Below, piece by piece: positions 1-8,020 of a stretch of 64,000 nt of DNA. The stretch lies in NCBI GenBank assembly GCA_963668185.1, contig OY764162.1:2046001-2110000 (forward strand), read 5' to 3'. The position numbers and the translations under genes are program-made. The DNA comes from G963668185 sp963668185. Lineage in GTDB: Bacteria; Chloroflexota; Dehalococcoidia; Lucifugimonadales; G963668185. Every line of letters starts with the position of its first letter. Position 1 is the first letter of the stretch. A model generated the notes under the pieces. That model was not told the origin of the DNA, searched no databases, and saw only the letters and a program-made list of their open reading frames with translations.

Positions 1-169
1 TCACGAAGCCTTCGATGTTCGTCTCGCCGGTGTTGTTGTTGTAGCAGCCCGCCGCGAGCAGAGCGAACAGCAGGAGGAGAGGCACGAGCGGCAGGGCAGG
101 CCGGCGCGCGAGTGTACCCAACGCCCGCGCGCTCCTGACCGCCGATGCCCTGAAGTTGCCAGCCGTCAC
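1..169 (-). CDS. lipoprotein N-terminus, partial (ActE-type cytochrome c candidate)
   Basis: Reading frame on the minus strand from a GTG at 169, running off the left edge after 56 codons. A basic N-terminus rich in Arg (residues 7-23) is followed by a Leu-rich hydrophobic stretch (26-39) and a lipobox LAAGC with the acylated cysteine at residue 42, so it is an exported lipoprotein. It starts 8 bp after the actD stop, as the last visible gene of the alternative complex III operon. In such operons the membrane-attached monoheme cytochrome ActE often sits beside actD, so this is the obvious candidate. No heme motif falls in the visible part, so the cytochrome assignment is from context only. 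Confidence 0.6.
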   Translation of the reverse strand, partial: MTAGNFRASAVRSARALGTLARRPALPLVPLLLLFALLAAGCYNNNTGETNIEGFV

Positions 170-176
170 AGTCGTC

Positions 177-689
177 TTACTCCCAGCCCCTCTTGATCTC
201 TTCGGCTCCCGCGTTCCTCAGCGTATCTTCAGCCTGCGGCATGCGGTCCTCGCCCGAAGTTACGGTGATGCCGAGGTAACCCTCCGTGATGCGCTTGTCG
301 TACGCTCCCATGAACAGCCTGGGCAGCCGTGACTCGAAGATGATTCCCACGACGGTGAACAGGATCGCGCCGAGCATCGTGCCCTCGTACATGATGATCG
401 CCATCGGGGGTATGGAGAAGATCGGCTTGCCGCCCGCCACCATCGGATAGGCTATCTGCGTGCCTGCCGTCAGGAGCAGCGCGACGATGAAGCCGCAGGC
501 GGCGCCCATCAGGGGGAACCTGTACAGCTTGTGCACGGGCTCCGCCTCGCCGAACGTGCCCTCAGGGTACGGGGTACCGCTCAGCACCTCGACCTCGTTC
601 TCCTCGAACTGGGCGTCCCGAAGGGCGTCCATCGCGTCGGCCGCCTTGTCTTCCTCTGTAAACAGACCGATTACGCTTCTCTCTGCCAT
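177..689 (-). CDS. actD: alternative complex III subunit ActD (DUF3341)
   Basis: 170 residues, the usual size for the DUF3341 subunit of alternative complex III. The N-terminal ~55 residues form a soluble alpha/beta region beginning VIGLFTEEDKAADAMDAL. Two hydrophobic segments follow (about 58-80 and 95-118), joined by a short loop. The C-terminal part is soluble again and contains a Gly-Ile-Thr-Val strand. In characterised complexes ActD is a peripheral membrane subunit without cofactors that packs against ActC/ActF. It starts 15 bp after the second NrfD-like gene, so the two are co-transcribed. ATG start at 689. Confidence 0.85.
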   Translation of the reverse strand: MAERSVIGLFTEEDKAADAMDALRDAQFEENEVEVLSGTPYPEGTFGEAEPVHKLYRFPLMGAACGFIVALLLTAGTQIAYPMVAGGKPIFSIPPMAIIMYEGTMLGAILFTVVGIIFESRLPRLFMGAYDKRITEGYLGITVTSGEDRMPQAEDTLRNAGAEEIKRGWE

Positions 690-704
690 CGCCCCGTCCT
701 TACT

Positions 705-2081
705 CTACTCTCTGATTGTTGCCGGCACGGTCCGCCGCCCTATCTTCGTTTCGTCTCTGAAGACCATCGCCTCCTTGACGTCGAACAGCGGTATCAGCGG
801 GAACACCTTGGAGAACAGGATCATTCCCATGACCACCCAGGCGAACGTCGCCGAGACCATCAGTATTTCGATCATGCTCGGATGGTAGGAACCCCAGTCG
901 AAGACCATGTGCTGCCTCCGCATGAGGCCCGGCACGATGATCAGGAACCGCTCCAGCCACATCCCGACGTTCACGGACACGGTCGTGATGAACATGAGCC
1001 ACAGGTTTCGCCGCACGCTCTTGAAGAGCCAGGCACCTACCGGGAAGAAGAACGCCGTGATCAGGAACAGTATGAACAGCCCGGACCAGGGCCACTGGAA
1101 CACCTGGAGTTCCCTGAGCGCGATGTCCGGCGCTTCGAGCGTGTAAAGGGCGAATATCCACTCAAGGAAGAAGAAGAAGAACCAGGTGACGCCGACTACG
1201 ATCAGCAGCCTTCCAATGGCGTCCAGGTGGTCCGGCCCCAGGTAGTTCTGCCACTTGAAGCCCCAGATCATCAGCACCATGACGGTGGCGACCGCGGCGA
1301 CGCCGGAGTGAATCGCGCCGATGATGAAGTACGGCGCGAAGATCGTGGAGTGCCATCCTTCGACGCCGATCTGCACGGCGAAGTCCCAGGACACGATGCT
1401 GTGCACGGACACGAACACCGGCAGCACGAGCGCCGAGAGCAGGATGCCCGCGATGGCCTGCAGCTTCCACTGGCGGGGCGTTCCGCGCCAGCCGAGGCAC
1501 AGTACGCTGTACACCTTGTTCACCCAGCCCGTGGTCCTGTCTCGGATGATGGCGAGGTCCGGCAGCAGCGCGATTATCACGAACAGCGTGCTCGCGGTCA
1601 GGTACGTCATTACCGCCGACGGGTCCCAGATGAACGGCGAGCGGATGTTGATCCAGACGCCCCTCGCGAAGTCGTACGGGAACACCCAGAGGTCGGCGCG
1701 CCACGGCCGGCCGACGTGCACGAGCGGCGCGGCCATCAGGGCCGCCGTGAGCGAGAACACCGTGAGCACCTCGGCCGCCCTGGTTACCGGCCTTCGCCAT
1801 TCGGCGTGGTTCAGCCTGAGGATCGCGGAGATCATGATGCCCGCGTGGCTGATGCCGATCCAGAACACGAAGTTGACCATGAAGAAGCCCCAGAACACGG
1901 GGCGGTTCAGGCCGGTTACTCCGACTCCCTTGTTCAGCATGTAGCCGAACGCCGCTGCGCCGGCGAGGAAGACGAGCACCGATATTCCCAGGGCCGGCAT
2001 CCACCAGCTCCTGAAGCCGAGCACTCCGTTGAGGAGCTCGTCGTTGATCGTCCTCTGGTCTAGCTGTACGTGTTCCTGCAT
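705..2081 (-). CDS. actF: alternative complex III second NrfD-like membrane subunit (ActF-type)
   Basis: 458 residues with about ten hydrophobic helices, in the NrfD/PsrC family of quinol-interacting membrane proteins. The N-terminus carries the family signature WWMPALGISVLVFLAG, with later helices around GISHAGIMISAILRL and WEWIFALYTLE. Alternative complex III holds two homologous NrfD-like subunits, ActC and ActF. This copy lies after ActC and before ActD, so I label it ActF; an exact match to ActF rather than a second ActC needs alignment. It begins 10 bp after the end of the first NrfD gene. It probably contributes to membrane proton conduction or assembly and contains no heme motif. Confidence 0.8.
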   Translation of the reverse strand: MQEHVQLDQRTINDELLNGVLGFRSWWMPALGISVLVFLAGAAAFGYMLNKGVGVTGLNRPVFWGFFMVNFVFWIGISHAGIMISAILRLNHAEWRRPVTRAAEVLTVFSLTAALMAAPLVHVGRPWRADLWVFPYDFARGVWINIRSPFIWDPSAVMTYLTASTLFVIIALLPDLAIIRDRTTGWVNKVYSVLCLGWRGTPRQWKLQAIAGILLSALVLPVFVSVHSIVSWDFAVQIGVEGWHSTIFAPYFIIGAIHSGVAAVATVMVLMIWGFKWQNYLGPDHLDAIGRLLIVVGVTWFFFFFLEWIFALYTLEAPDIALRELQVFQWPWSGLFILFLITAFFFPVGAWLFKSVRRNLWLMFITTVSVNVGMWLERFLIIVPGLMRRQHMVFDWGSYHPSMIEILMVSATFAWVVMGMILFSKVFPLIPLFDVKEAMVFRDETKIGRRTVPATIRE

Positions 2082-2091
2082 TTGGCTTCTG

Positions 2092-3495
2092 CTACTCCGG
2101 CTTCGCCAACACTTTGACTTCCGTCCTGTGGAATGGCTTGTGCCACTCGTACATCGAGCCTTCCTTGCGCTCCCAGATGTTGACGACCGGGAAGACCCTC
2201 GTCGCCAACAGGTACACCAGCACCGATCCGCCCAGGACGCCGAGAATCAGCAGTATGTCTTCCAAGCCCGGCGTGTGGGCGGCGGGAATGGCGTCCAGGG
2301 ACAACTCCTTCTGGTGGGACCGGTCGGCTACCGAGTACGCGCCCACGTACAGTCTGACCCGGTCCAGGAACGTGCCGATGAGAATGCCGCACGCGATCAG
2401 CGTCGGCCCCATGATGCTCTTCCTCACGTTGTTCCACATGAGCACGAACAGCGGCACCACGAAGCAGAGCAGGAACGTGGTGAGGAAGATCGGCCAGTAC
2501 GGGCCGGTCATCAGCAGTTCGATCGCGGCCTGCTCGCTGGGCTTCTTGCCGTACCACAGGATGATGAAGCTGGAGAACCAGAACCAGAACCACAGCAGCG
2601 ACAAGGCGAACATCAGCTTGCCGAGGCCCCAGAAGTGTTCGAGCGTGATGACGTCTTTGTACCCGCACCACCTGTGCAGCACGTACATGGTCACTATGAC
2701 CGTCGCGGCCCCCGCCTGCAGCGCGTTCGCGGCATGCGTAGCGGGATAGAGCGCGTCGATCCACCCCGGAATCAGCGTCATCGCGAAGTCGACTGAAACC
2801 AAGAAGTGCACGAACACAAGCATGAGGAAGTAGAACGCGCCGAGAATCCCCAGCCGGTTCTTCTGCATGTGCCACTGCTTCGACGTGCCGTACCAGCCCC
2901 GCGCCAGCCTGCTCCCCCATCGCTGCCGCCACCCCGACGAGTGGTCGCGCAGCGCGGCCAGGTCCGGCAGCGCGGAGACCCACAGCATCATCACGCCGAT
3001 AGCCACGAGAGCCAGCAGCGCCAGCCCGGTCCAGATGTGCGGCGAGTACACGGGCACGTCGGCGTTTTCGGTGAAGAACCACAGCGAGCGCCTCTCGTCT
3101 TCCAGGCTGGGCAGCACCCAGAGCAGCGGGATGAAGAGAAGCAGGTTGAAGATGCCGACCACCGTGAACAGCTCCGCCGTGCGCGAGATGGGGCGACGCC
3201 ACTCCGCCTTCGCCATGCGCGGCGCGATGGCGGCCATCGGAGCGGCCTGGCAGGTTGTCAGGATGAACGCGAACAGCGCGGCGTGGTAGCCCCACAGCAC
3301 CTTGTCGCCCACGCCGCCGGTCAGCCTCAAGACGAAGCCGATGACGCCCAGGACCAGCAGCACGGCGCAGACGACCACCGCCGCCTTGAACGCGGGCGCG
3401 GTCTTCTCGTGACGCGCCAGCATGTCGCGGCCGATGTCGGCGTGAGCCGCCGCCGCCGCGTGCGCGGTCCCGTTCGGGCTAGAGCCGTTAGGCAT
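2092..3495 (-). CDS. actC: alternative complex III NrfD-like quinol-binding subunit ActC
   Basis: 467-residue polytopic protein of the NrfD/PsrC family. Residues 1-30 are soluble and Ala/His-rich, then about ten membrane helices follow, with typical features FALLFAFILTTCQAAPMAAIAPRM-like near the first helices, a conserved WRRPISR loop and HMQKNRLGILG. ActC is the membrane subunit that binds the menaquinol/ubiquinol headgroup next to the FeS subunit. The start codon overlaps the last 8 bp of actB2, implying translational coupling to the subunit that accepts its electrons. ATG start at 3495. Confidence 0.85.
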   Translation of the reverse strand: MPNGSSPNGTAHAAAAAHADIGRDMLARHEKTAPAFKAAVVVCAVLLVLGVIGFVLRLTGGVGDKVLWGYHAALFAFILTTCQAAPMAAIAPRMAKAEWRRPISRTAELFTVVGIFNLLLFIPLLWVLPSLEDERRSLWFFTENADVPVYSPHIWTGLALLALVAIGVMMLWVSALPDLAALRDHSSGWRQRWGSRLARGWYGTSKQWHMQKNRLGILGAFYFLMLVFVHFLVSVDFAMTLIPGWIDALYPATHAANALQAGAATVIVTMYVLHRWCGYKDVITLEHFWGLGKLMFALSLLWFWFWFSSFIILWYGKKPSEQAAIELLMTGPYWPIFLTTFLLCFVVPLFVLMWNNVRKSIMGPTLIACGILIGTFLDRVRLYVGAYSVADRSHQKELSLDAIPAAHTPGLEDILLILGVLGGSVLVYLLATRVFPVVNIWERKEGSMYEWHKPFHRTEVKVLAKPE

Positions 3496-4210
3496 GCGCT
3501 CCTTCCTTGGCTCCCTCTTCGACCTTCTTCAGATAGACGACGTTCGGGTTCGTGCCGAGCTTGTCGAACAGGTGGTATCCGCGCCCGTCGTCCGCAAGCT
3601 CCTCGTCCATCATCCGGCGCGCCTTGCTGTTCTCGTCGTTCAGGTTGCCGAACGTCAGCGCGTCCGTCGGGCACGCGTTGACGCACGCGGGGTTGAGCGC
3701 GCGGTCGCCGTCCTCCACCTCGCGATCTCCCCGCGTCGCTCTTCGGATGCGCTGCACGCAGAACGAGCACTTCTCCATGATGCCCCGGCTGCGCACCGTA
3801 ACGTCCGGGTTGAGCTGGTTCTTGAGGCTGTCCGGCCACTCCGGCTCCCAGAAGTTGAAGAACCGCACGTGGTACGGGCAGTTGTTGGCGCAGAACCGCG
3901 TGCCGATGCAGCGGTTGTACACCTGCACGTTCATGCCCTCTTCGTTGTGGTACGTGGCGAACACCGGGCACACCGGCTCGCACGGGGCGTCCGCGCAGTG
4001 CTGGCACATGATCGGGATGAACCTGGCCTTCACGTCCGGGAACTCGCCGTCCCAGTAGCGCTCGACGCGCATCCACTGGATGGCGCGGCGCTGGTTGTAC
4101 AGGCCCTCAGTGTTAATGGGAACGTTGTTCTCCGACTGACAGGCGATAACGCAGGCCTGGCAACCGATGCACCGGTCGATATCTACGACCATTCCCCACT
4201 TGTTTGCCAT
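3488..4210 (-). CDS. actB2: alternative complex III iron-sulfur subunit (separate ActB2)
   Basis: 240-residue ferredoxin-like subunit of the DmsB/PsrB type. Four cysteine groups are visible: C14/C17/C20/C24, C69/C72/C77/C81, C101/C107/C111, and C148/C151/C176/C180. The third group has only three cysteines (motif CIGTRFCANNCP), matching one [3Fe-4S] plus three [4Fe-4S] clusters as described for ActB of alternative complex III. In many complexes this domain is fused to the molybdopterin-like domain; here it is a separate gene after it. It passes electrons from quinol at ActC towards the pentaheme ActA. Strong CDS with ATG at 4210. Confidence 0.9.
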   Translation of the reverse strand: MANKWGMVVDIDRCIGCQACVIACQSENNVPINTEGLYNQRRAIQWMRVERYWDGEFPDVKARFIPIMCQHCADAPCEPVCPVFATYHNEEGMNVQVYNRCIGTRFCANNCPYHVRFFNFWEPEWPDSLKNQLNPDVTVRSRGIMEKCSFCVQRIRRATRGDREVEDGDRALNPACVNACPTDALTFGNLNDENSKARRMMDEELADDGRGYHLFDKLGTNPNVVYLKKVEEGAKEGAHA

Positions 4211-4269
4211 TTACATGCTCCTGCCGGTCAGGCCGCCATGGCCTGCCCGCCAACTCGTCTCTCTATTCT

Positions 4270-6543
4270 CTATGACGTGAGCCTTATCACGTCGTGATGT
4301 TCGTCCACCGCAAGGTCCGGTTTCGTGTTCTCGAACTTGGGCAGCCTTACCCAGTCGCCCGTCTTCCGCACTTGCACGCGGGTGGCCGCCCATGCCAGCG
4401 CGCCTGTCTCCACGTCCGTCGCCAGCGCCAGCGCGTCCAGCACGTTGCTGCCGCGCCCTTCGGCGTACCGTCCGTACGCCGCGTGCCCCTGCCCCATCGG
4501 AACGCAGACCGCGCCCGGCGCCACGCCGGGATGCGGATAGGCGAGCGCGAGGATCTCCCCGAATCCCGAACTCAGTCTAAGCACGTCGCCTTCCTTGATG
4601 TCCATCTCGTCTGCCACGGCCAAGTTGATCTCGGCCCACGTCTGCCACGCGGTCGTCGTGATCGTGTCCGTCATCGCCTGGAGCCACGGCAGATGAGCGC
4701 CGCGCCCGTCCCCCAGGGCAGACGACGCGAACGGCACGAGGTCGAACGTGCCCGCCCCCGACGGCCCGGACGCCGACGGCTCCGTGTGCTCCGGCAGCGG
4801 GCCGAGGCTCGACGTCCCGCCGCCGCCTGCGCCGCTATCGTCCTGCCAGAAGCCGTGCATGAGCGCGGCGTTCCAGAACGCGCGAAAGTCCGCGAAAGAC
4901 GACGCCGGGGTCGTGCCGACCGACCCGCGGTTCGACTCCCAGATCGACCGGGCGCTGGCCTGGAGCACGTCCTTGAAGGTCTCTCCTTCGAGTCCGAGGT
5001 CCATGTCCAGCGACTTCGCCAGGGCCATCAGCACATCGCCGAAGTTCTTGGTGCCAAGCTGCAAGCCGCGAGGCTCGAAGTACGGCCGCACCACCGGCTG
5101 CTGGAACCCGACGAGGCTCACGCCCGTGCCGGGATCCGGCACGCTGCTGCCCCAGTCCTCCAGCGGGCTGTTCTGCGGCAGGACGAGGTCCGCCATGTTC
5201 GCCGTGTCGTCCAGCATCTCAGAGAAGCTCACGATCAGCGGCACGTTGTAGCTCGCCTCCCTGAAGCCCAGCGACTCCGGCAGGCTGTACATCGGGTCGA
5301 CGCCACGCACCAGCAGCGCGTCCACGCGGCCGGCCCGCATGTCGTCCACGAGCCGGCGCAATCTCCCGAACGACGCTCGCTCCGCGGACGCGGGGCGCGC
5401 CATGAACGGCGCGGGGTTGCGCATGACGCCGCCCTCGACGCCGACGCTGCCGGCCAGCGCGTTGAGCGCGTACACCGCCGCGAGGTTCGAGTAGCCGTTT
5501 GTGTGCGCGCCCGCCGAGCCGCCTCCAATGGCGATGCCCGGCTGGTGGCTCGCGAAGTCGTGGGCGATGTCCCGGATCTTCTGCGCGGTCACGTGCCCAA
5601 GTTGCGACGAGACCTGGTCCGGCGAGAACTTCGAGAGGAAGCCGTCGGGGTCGCCGCCGGTCACGCTGTTCGCGGCGCCTGGGGCCGCGCTGCCCTCCTC
5701 GATGAGCACCGCCGCGATGCTCCGGGCGAGCAGGCCCTCCATCCCCGGCTCCACGTACACCCACTCGTCGGCGTTGGCGGCGGTGAGCGAGAGCCGGGAG
5801 TCCACGTGCACGAGCTTGCCGCGGGAGCGGTCACCCTGCCGGAACTCGCCGTAAGCCTTGGCGTACCGCACGGGCGAGCCCCACGTGTTCAGGAAGTCCG
5901 CGCCGAAGGACAGGATCATCTCCGAGTTGGCGATGTCGAACTCCGGCATGAAGTCGTCGCCAAACGCGTAACGCAGCGCGGCGCGCAGGTTCGTGCTCTC
6001 GAGCGTCTCGTAGGTCAGGCGCTGCGCGCCGAACTCCTCCGCGAACCGGCCGATCACGTGCCCAAGGTGCGCGTCTTCCGGGTTGGTGAGCACGACCACG
6101 TTTCCGCGGCGACCGCTCGGCAGGGCTTCGAGTTGGGCCGCCAGCCTCGTGATGCCGTCAACCCAGCCGATCTCGTCCCACTTGCCTTCGCCGCGCTCGC
6201 CGTAGCGCACCATCGGCCCGGCGATGCGGTCCGGGTGGTACAGCGCCTGCAGCGCGGCCTCGCACCTTGCGCTGTGCTTGCCGTGGTTGACCGGGTAGTC
6301 GGGGTTGCCCTCCACCTTCTTGGCGCGGCCTTCGACCACCCTCACCACGATGCCTTCCTGGGACGAGCACTGGCCGCATATCGTCGCGTACCAGTTGTCC
6401 AGGCCGGTGACCATGTCCTCCGGCATCTCAAGCGGCGACTGTATGAGCATCTCGTGCTCCGGTATGCCGCACGCCTGGAAGGCCACGGCTGATACCGCCG
6501 TGCCCCCGAACAGGGCCATGAACTGTCTTCGGGTCAAGCCCAT
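4270..6543 (-). CDS. actB1: alternative complex III molybdopterin-oxidoreductase-like subunit (ActB1)
   Basis: 757 residues. A Tat signal is present (twin Arg at 5-6 in LTRRQFMALFGG), so it is exported folded. The body follows the molybdopterin oxidoreductase fold, with an N-terminal CGQC at 56-59 and a later C94. The usual third cluster cysteine is a Glu (E63), so a normal [4Fe-4S] site is not complete. This fits ActB1, which is known to keep the fold while lacking the molybdenum cofactor. The C-terminal region (about 640-745) resembles the molydopterin-dinucleotide-binding beta-barrel domain. It lies between the pentaheme ActA and the FeS subunit ActB2, the order expected for this complex. 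An active molybdoenzyme is less likely given the neighbours. Confidence 0.85.
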   Translation of the reverse strand: MGLTRRQFMALFGGTAVSAVAFQACGIPEHEMLIQSPLEMPEDMVTGLDNWYATICGQCSSQEGIVVRVVEGRAKKVEGNPDYPVNHGKHSARCEAALQALYHPDRIAGPMVRYGERGEGKWDEIGWVDGITRLAAQLEALPSGRRGNVVVLTNPEDAHLGHVIGRFAEEFGAQRLTYETLESTNLRAALRYAFGDDFMPEFDIANSEMILSFGADFLNTWGSPVRYAKAYGEFRQGDRSRGKLVHVDSRLSLTAANADEWVYVEPGMEGLLARSIAAVLIEEGSAAPGAANSVTGGDPDGFLSKFSPDQVSSQLGHVTAQKIRDIAHDFASHQPGIAIGGGSAGAHTNGYSNLAAVYALNALAGSVGVEGGVMRNPAPFMARPASAERASFGRLRRLVDDMRAGRVDALLVRGVDPMYSLPESLGFREASYNVPLIVSFSEMLDDTANMADLVLPQNSPLEDWGSSVPDPGTGVSLVGFQQPVVRPYFEPRGLQLGTKNFGDVLMALAKSLDMDLGLEGETFKDVLQASARSIWESNRGSVGTTPASSFADFRAFWNAALMHGFWQDDSGAGGGGTSSLGPLPEHTEPSASGPSGAGTFDLVPFASSALGDGRGAHLPWLQAMTDTITTTAWQTWAEINLAVADEMDIKEGDVLRLSSGFGEILALAYPHPGVAPGAVCVPMGQGHAAYGRYAEGRGSNVLDALALATDVETGALAWAATRVQVRKTGDWVRLPKFENTKPDLAVDEHHDVIRLTS

Positions 6544-6571
6544 TCCGGTTAAGCCTCGGTCCTCTTTGTCT

Positions 6572-7180
6572 TTAGTAGTGGCACGTCGTGCAGTCCGTGG
6601 GAGCGCTGTTCTCCCGGTGGCAGTCCACGCAGTCCCCCATCTTCAGCGAGCGCACCTGCTCGACTTTAAGCATCGATCCGACGTCCCCGTGGCAAGTCGA
6701 GCACACCTCCGCCGGCGTCACGTTGTCGCGCTCGGCGAAGAAGTTGATGTGGGCCTCATGCACGAAGTTGACGTGGTCGGGCAGCCGGTGCACTCGCAGC
6801 CAGTCAATCGTGCGCCCCGAGGCGTGTACGTCTCTCAGCTTCTCCACCTCGGGAAGGTCGTCTCCCACGGTCACGTGGCAGGACATGCACAGGTTCACGG
6901 CCGGGACCGTCGCGGCGGCTCCCTTGGTGACGTTGCGATGGCAGAAGGTGCAGTCGAGCCCCAGTTCCTCCACGTGCACCGTGTGCGGGAAGTCTATCGG
7001 CTGCGTGGGCGCGTCCGTCTGCCCGAACACGGACAACGGCCTGCCCAACCACGCCGTTACGACGAAGGTGAGGATGGCGGCGAGCACGAACAGGCCCACC
7101 GCGCCGGACAGCCCCAGGAAGCCCAGCTTGATATAGCCCTTTCGCGTGGGCCGCCGTATTTGAAAGTCGCCGGGTAGCAA
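6572..7180 (-). CDS. actA: pentaheme cytochrome c subunit ActA
   Basis: 202 residues with an N-terminal membrane anchor (about 19-44) followed by a periplasmic domain with five CxxCH heme motifs: CTFCH (77), CMSCH (98), CSTCH (160), CVDCH (184) and CTTCH (197). Extra histidines (H66, H69, H138, H141, H144) can serve as distal ligands. Five hemes and a single anchor match ActA of alternative complex III, which hands electrons to the monoheme ActE or a soluble carrier. It lies 28 bp upstream of actB1 and 6 bp downstream of the small membrane protein gene. ATG at 7180. Confidence 0.92.
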   Translation of the reverse strand: MLPGDFQIRRPTRKGYIKLGFLGLSGAVGLFVLAAILTFVVTAWLGRPLSVFGQTDAPTQPIDFPHTVHVEELGLDCTFCHRNVTKGAAATVPAVNLCMSCHVTVGDDLPEVEKLRDVHASGRTIDWLRVHRLPDHVNFVHEAHINFFAERDNVTPAEVCSTCHGDVGSMLKVEQVRSLKMGDCVDCHRENSAPTDCTTCHY

Positions 7181-7186
7181 CTGGAC

Positions 7187-7498
7187 TTAGATCCAGAACT
7201 TCGGGTAAAAGCGGTCGACGATGCCGTTGCCGTCGTTCGCCAGCACCGCTACGTCTATGGTGCGGATCAGGAAGAAGACGAACACCGCGAACGAGATGAT
7301 CGCCAGCGCGTAGAAGACGCCGCGCATCCTTTCGAAGGACTCCGGGAGATGGCGGGACGCGACGAGAGACGGCACGAAGACGTGGCCGATCAGCATGTTG
7401 GTCGCGAACAGCACGATCATGCCGACCATGAACCACAGGTTGGTGACGAGCTTACCGACTTCCGCCCATTCAGCCGCCCCTAGATGAGCAGGGTCCAT
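7187..7498 (-). CDS. small two-helix membrane protein, first gene of the alternative complex III operon
   Basis: 103 residues, ATG at 7498 preceded by AGGA. Two hydrophobic helices are visible (about 20-42 and 62-80), separated by a short charged loop, with a soluble C-terminus ending in FWI. No family recognised with certainty. Its place as promoter-proximal gene, 6 bp before actA, suggests an accessory or small structural subunit of the complex, but this is inference from position only. Confidence 0.7.
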   Translation of the reverse strand: MDPAHLGAAEWAEVGKLVTNLWFMVGMIVLFATNMLIGHVFVPSLVASRHLPESFERMRGVFYALAIISFAVFVFFLIRTIDVAVLANDGNGIVDRFYPKFWI

Positions 7499-7565
7499 AC
7501 AGTTCCTATCAGAGTGCCGATTTGGCCCAAACGGCAGACGCGCAGGCCATTGTGAGCTTGGTGAA

Positions 7566-7594
7566 AACTATCACTTTCCCGCAAATTGTGTCAA
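7566..7594 (-). promoter_or_regulatory. sigma70-type promoter of the alternative complex III operon
   Basis: On the minus strand a perfect TTGACA (7589-7594) is separated by 17 bp from ATAGTT (7566-7571). Transcription would start near 7559, giving a ~60-nt leader before the ATG at 7498. No other good promoter is seen between the operon genes. Confidence 0.6.
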
Positions 7595-7626
7595 GTGGCT
7601 GCGTAGTTGGCGCGAGGCCATCTAAA

Positions 7627-7692
7627 GGCCCTTCGACAGGCTCAGGGCGAACGGCATTGGAGGGGAGGGCGCTTCGCGAAGCGCCCCTACGG
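7627..7692 (+). repeat. REP-like composite: repeat A followed by palindrome C
   Basis: Repeat A (core CTTCGACAGGCTCAGGGCGA) at 7627-7654 is followed after 13 bp by repeat C, a perfect 18-bp palindrome GGCGCTTCGCGAAGCGCC at 7668-7685 with the tail CCTACGG. The same A-then-C arrangement recurs at 13207-13272, so the pair behaves as one unit. It sits in the non-coding gap between the alternative complex III operon and the small gene at 7730. Confidence 0.8.
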
Positions 7693-7729
7693 CGGGGTCA
7701 GGGCGTACGGTGAGGGGCTGATTGCGCGT

Positions 7730-7900
7730 TTACTGCCAGAGCTTCAGAACGGCTATGACAATACCGAAACCGGTCAGCATCATCGCAGCCATGCGCATCT
7801 CGAGGGCCTTGAGGTCGGCCTTGGTTGCCAGGTGTTTGAGTTCGGTGCGGAACTCCGTCTCCAGGATCGTAAGCCTATCCTCTGTGGTTATGGTAGCCAT
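7730..7900 (-). CDS. small coiled-coil protein with C-terminal membrane helix
   Basis: 56 codons from ATG at 7900, with GGAGG about 10 bp upstream. Residues 5-38 are heptad-like and rich in Leu, Glu and Lys (TEDRLTILETEFRTELKHL). Residues 39-53 form a hydrophobic helix ending in KLWQ. The same plan, a short coiled coil then a C-terminal anchor, is seen in the 97-residue protein at 47114-47407, and both begin with Met, a small segment, and an Ile-x-x-Leu-Glu heptad. Function unknown; it resembles short membrane-tethered coiled-coil proteins. Confidence 0.65.
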   Translation of the reverse strand: MATITTEDRLTILETEFRTELKHLATKADLKALEMRMAAMMLTGFGIVIAVLKLWQ

Positions 7901-7986
7901 GACAGTTCGTCCTCCATTCTCAAACCCTAGCGATGGGTCTCAAGATTGTCAATGGACAGTGGGCGTACGCTTCACCCTCACCCTGG

Positions 7987-8008
7987 CCCTCTCCCTCAAG
8001 GGAGAGGG
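7987..8008. repeat. palindromic repeat F (hairpin) between thrC and the small gene
   Basis: CCCTCTCCCT (7987-7996) pairs with AGGGAGAGGG (7999-8008), embedded in a CACCCTCACCCTGGCC context often seen in dispersed bacterial repeats. It lies 13 bp beyond the thrC stop, so it may also end thrC transcription, though there is no clear T-run. Confidence 0.5.
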
Positions 8009-8020
8009 GACTGATTGAGT

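Noticed and set aside
531..2063. Long open frame of 510 codons opposite the NrfD-like gene
   Set aside because: Its translation is Arg/His/Glu-rich, has no domain logic and lies fully antisense to clear complex III genes; it is an open-frame shadow of high GC content.
4294..6492. 732-codon plus-strand frame opposite ActB1
   Set aside because: Low-complexity Arg/His/Val composition and full overlap with a recognisable gene; a shadow frame.
4270..6543. Active molybdopterin oxidoreductase such as formate dehydrogenase or polysulfide reductase
   Set aside because: Pentaheme ActA, two NrfD-like proteins and DUF3341 beside it, and the incomplete FeS motif, fit alternative complex III better.
7522..7713. 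63-codon frame after the complex III promoter
   Set aside because: Most of it is translated repeat A and C sequence, and it has no ribosome-binding site.
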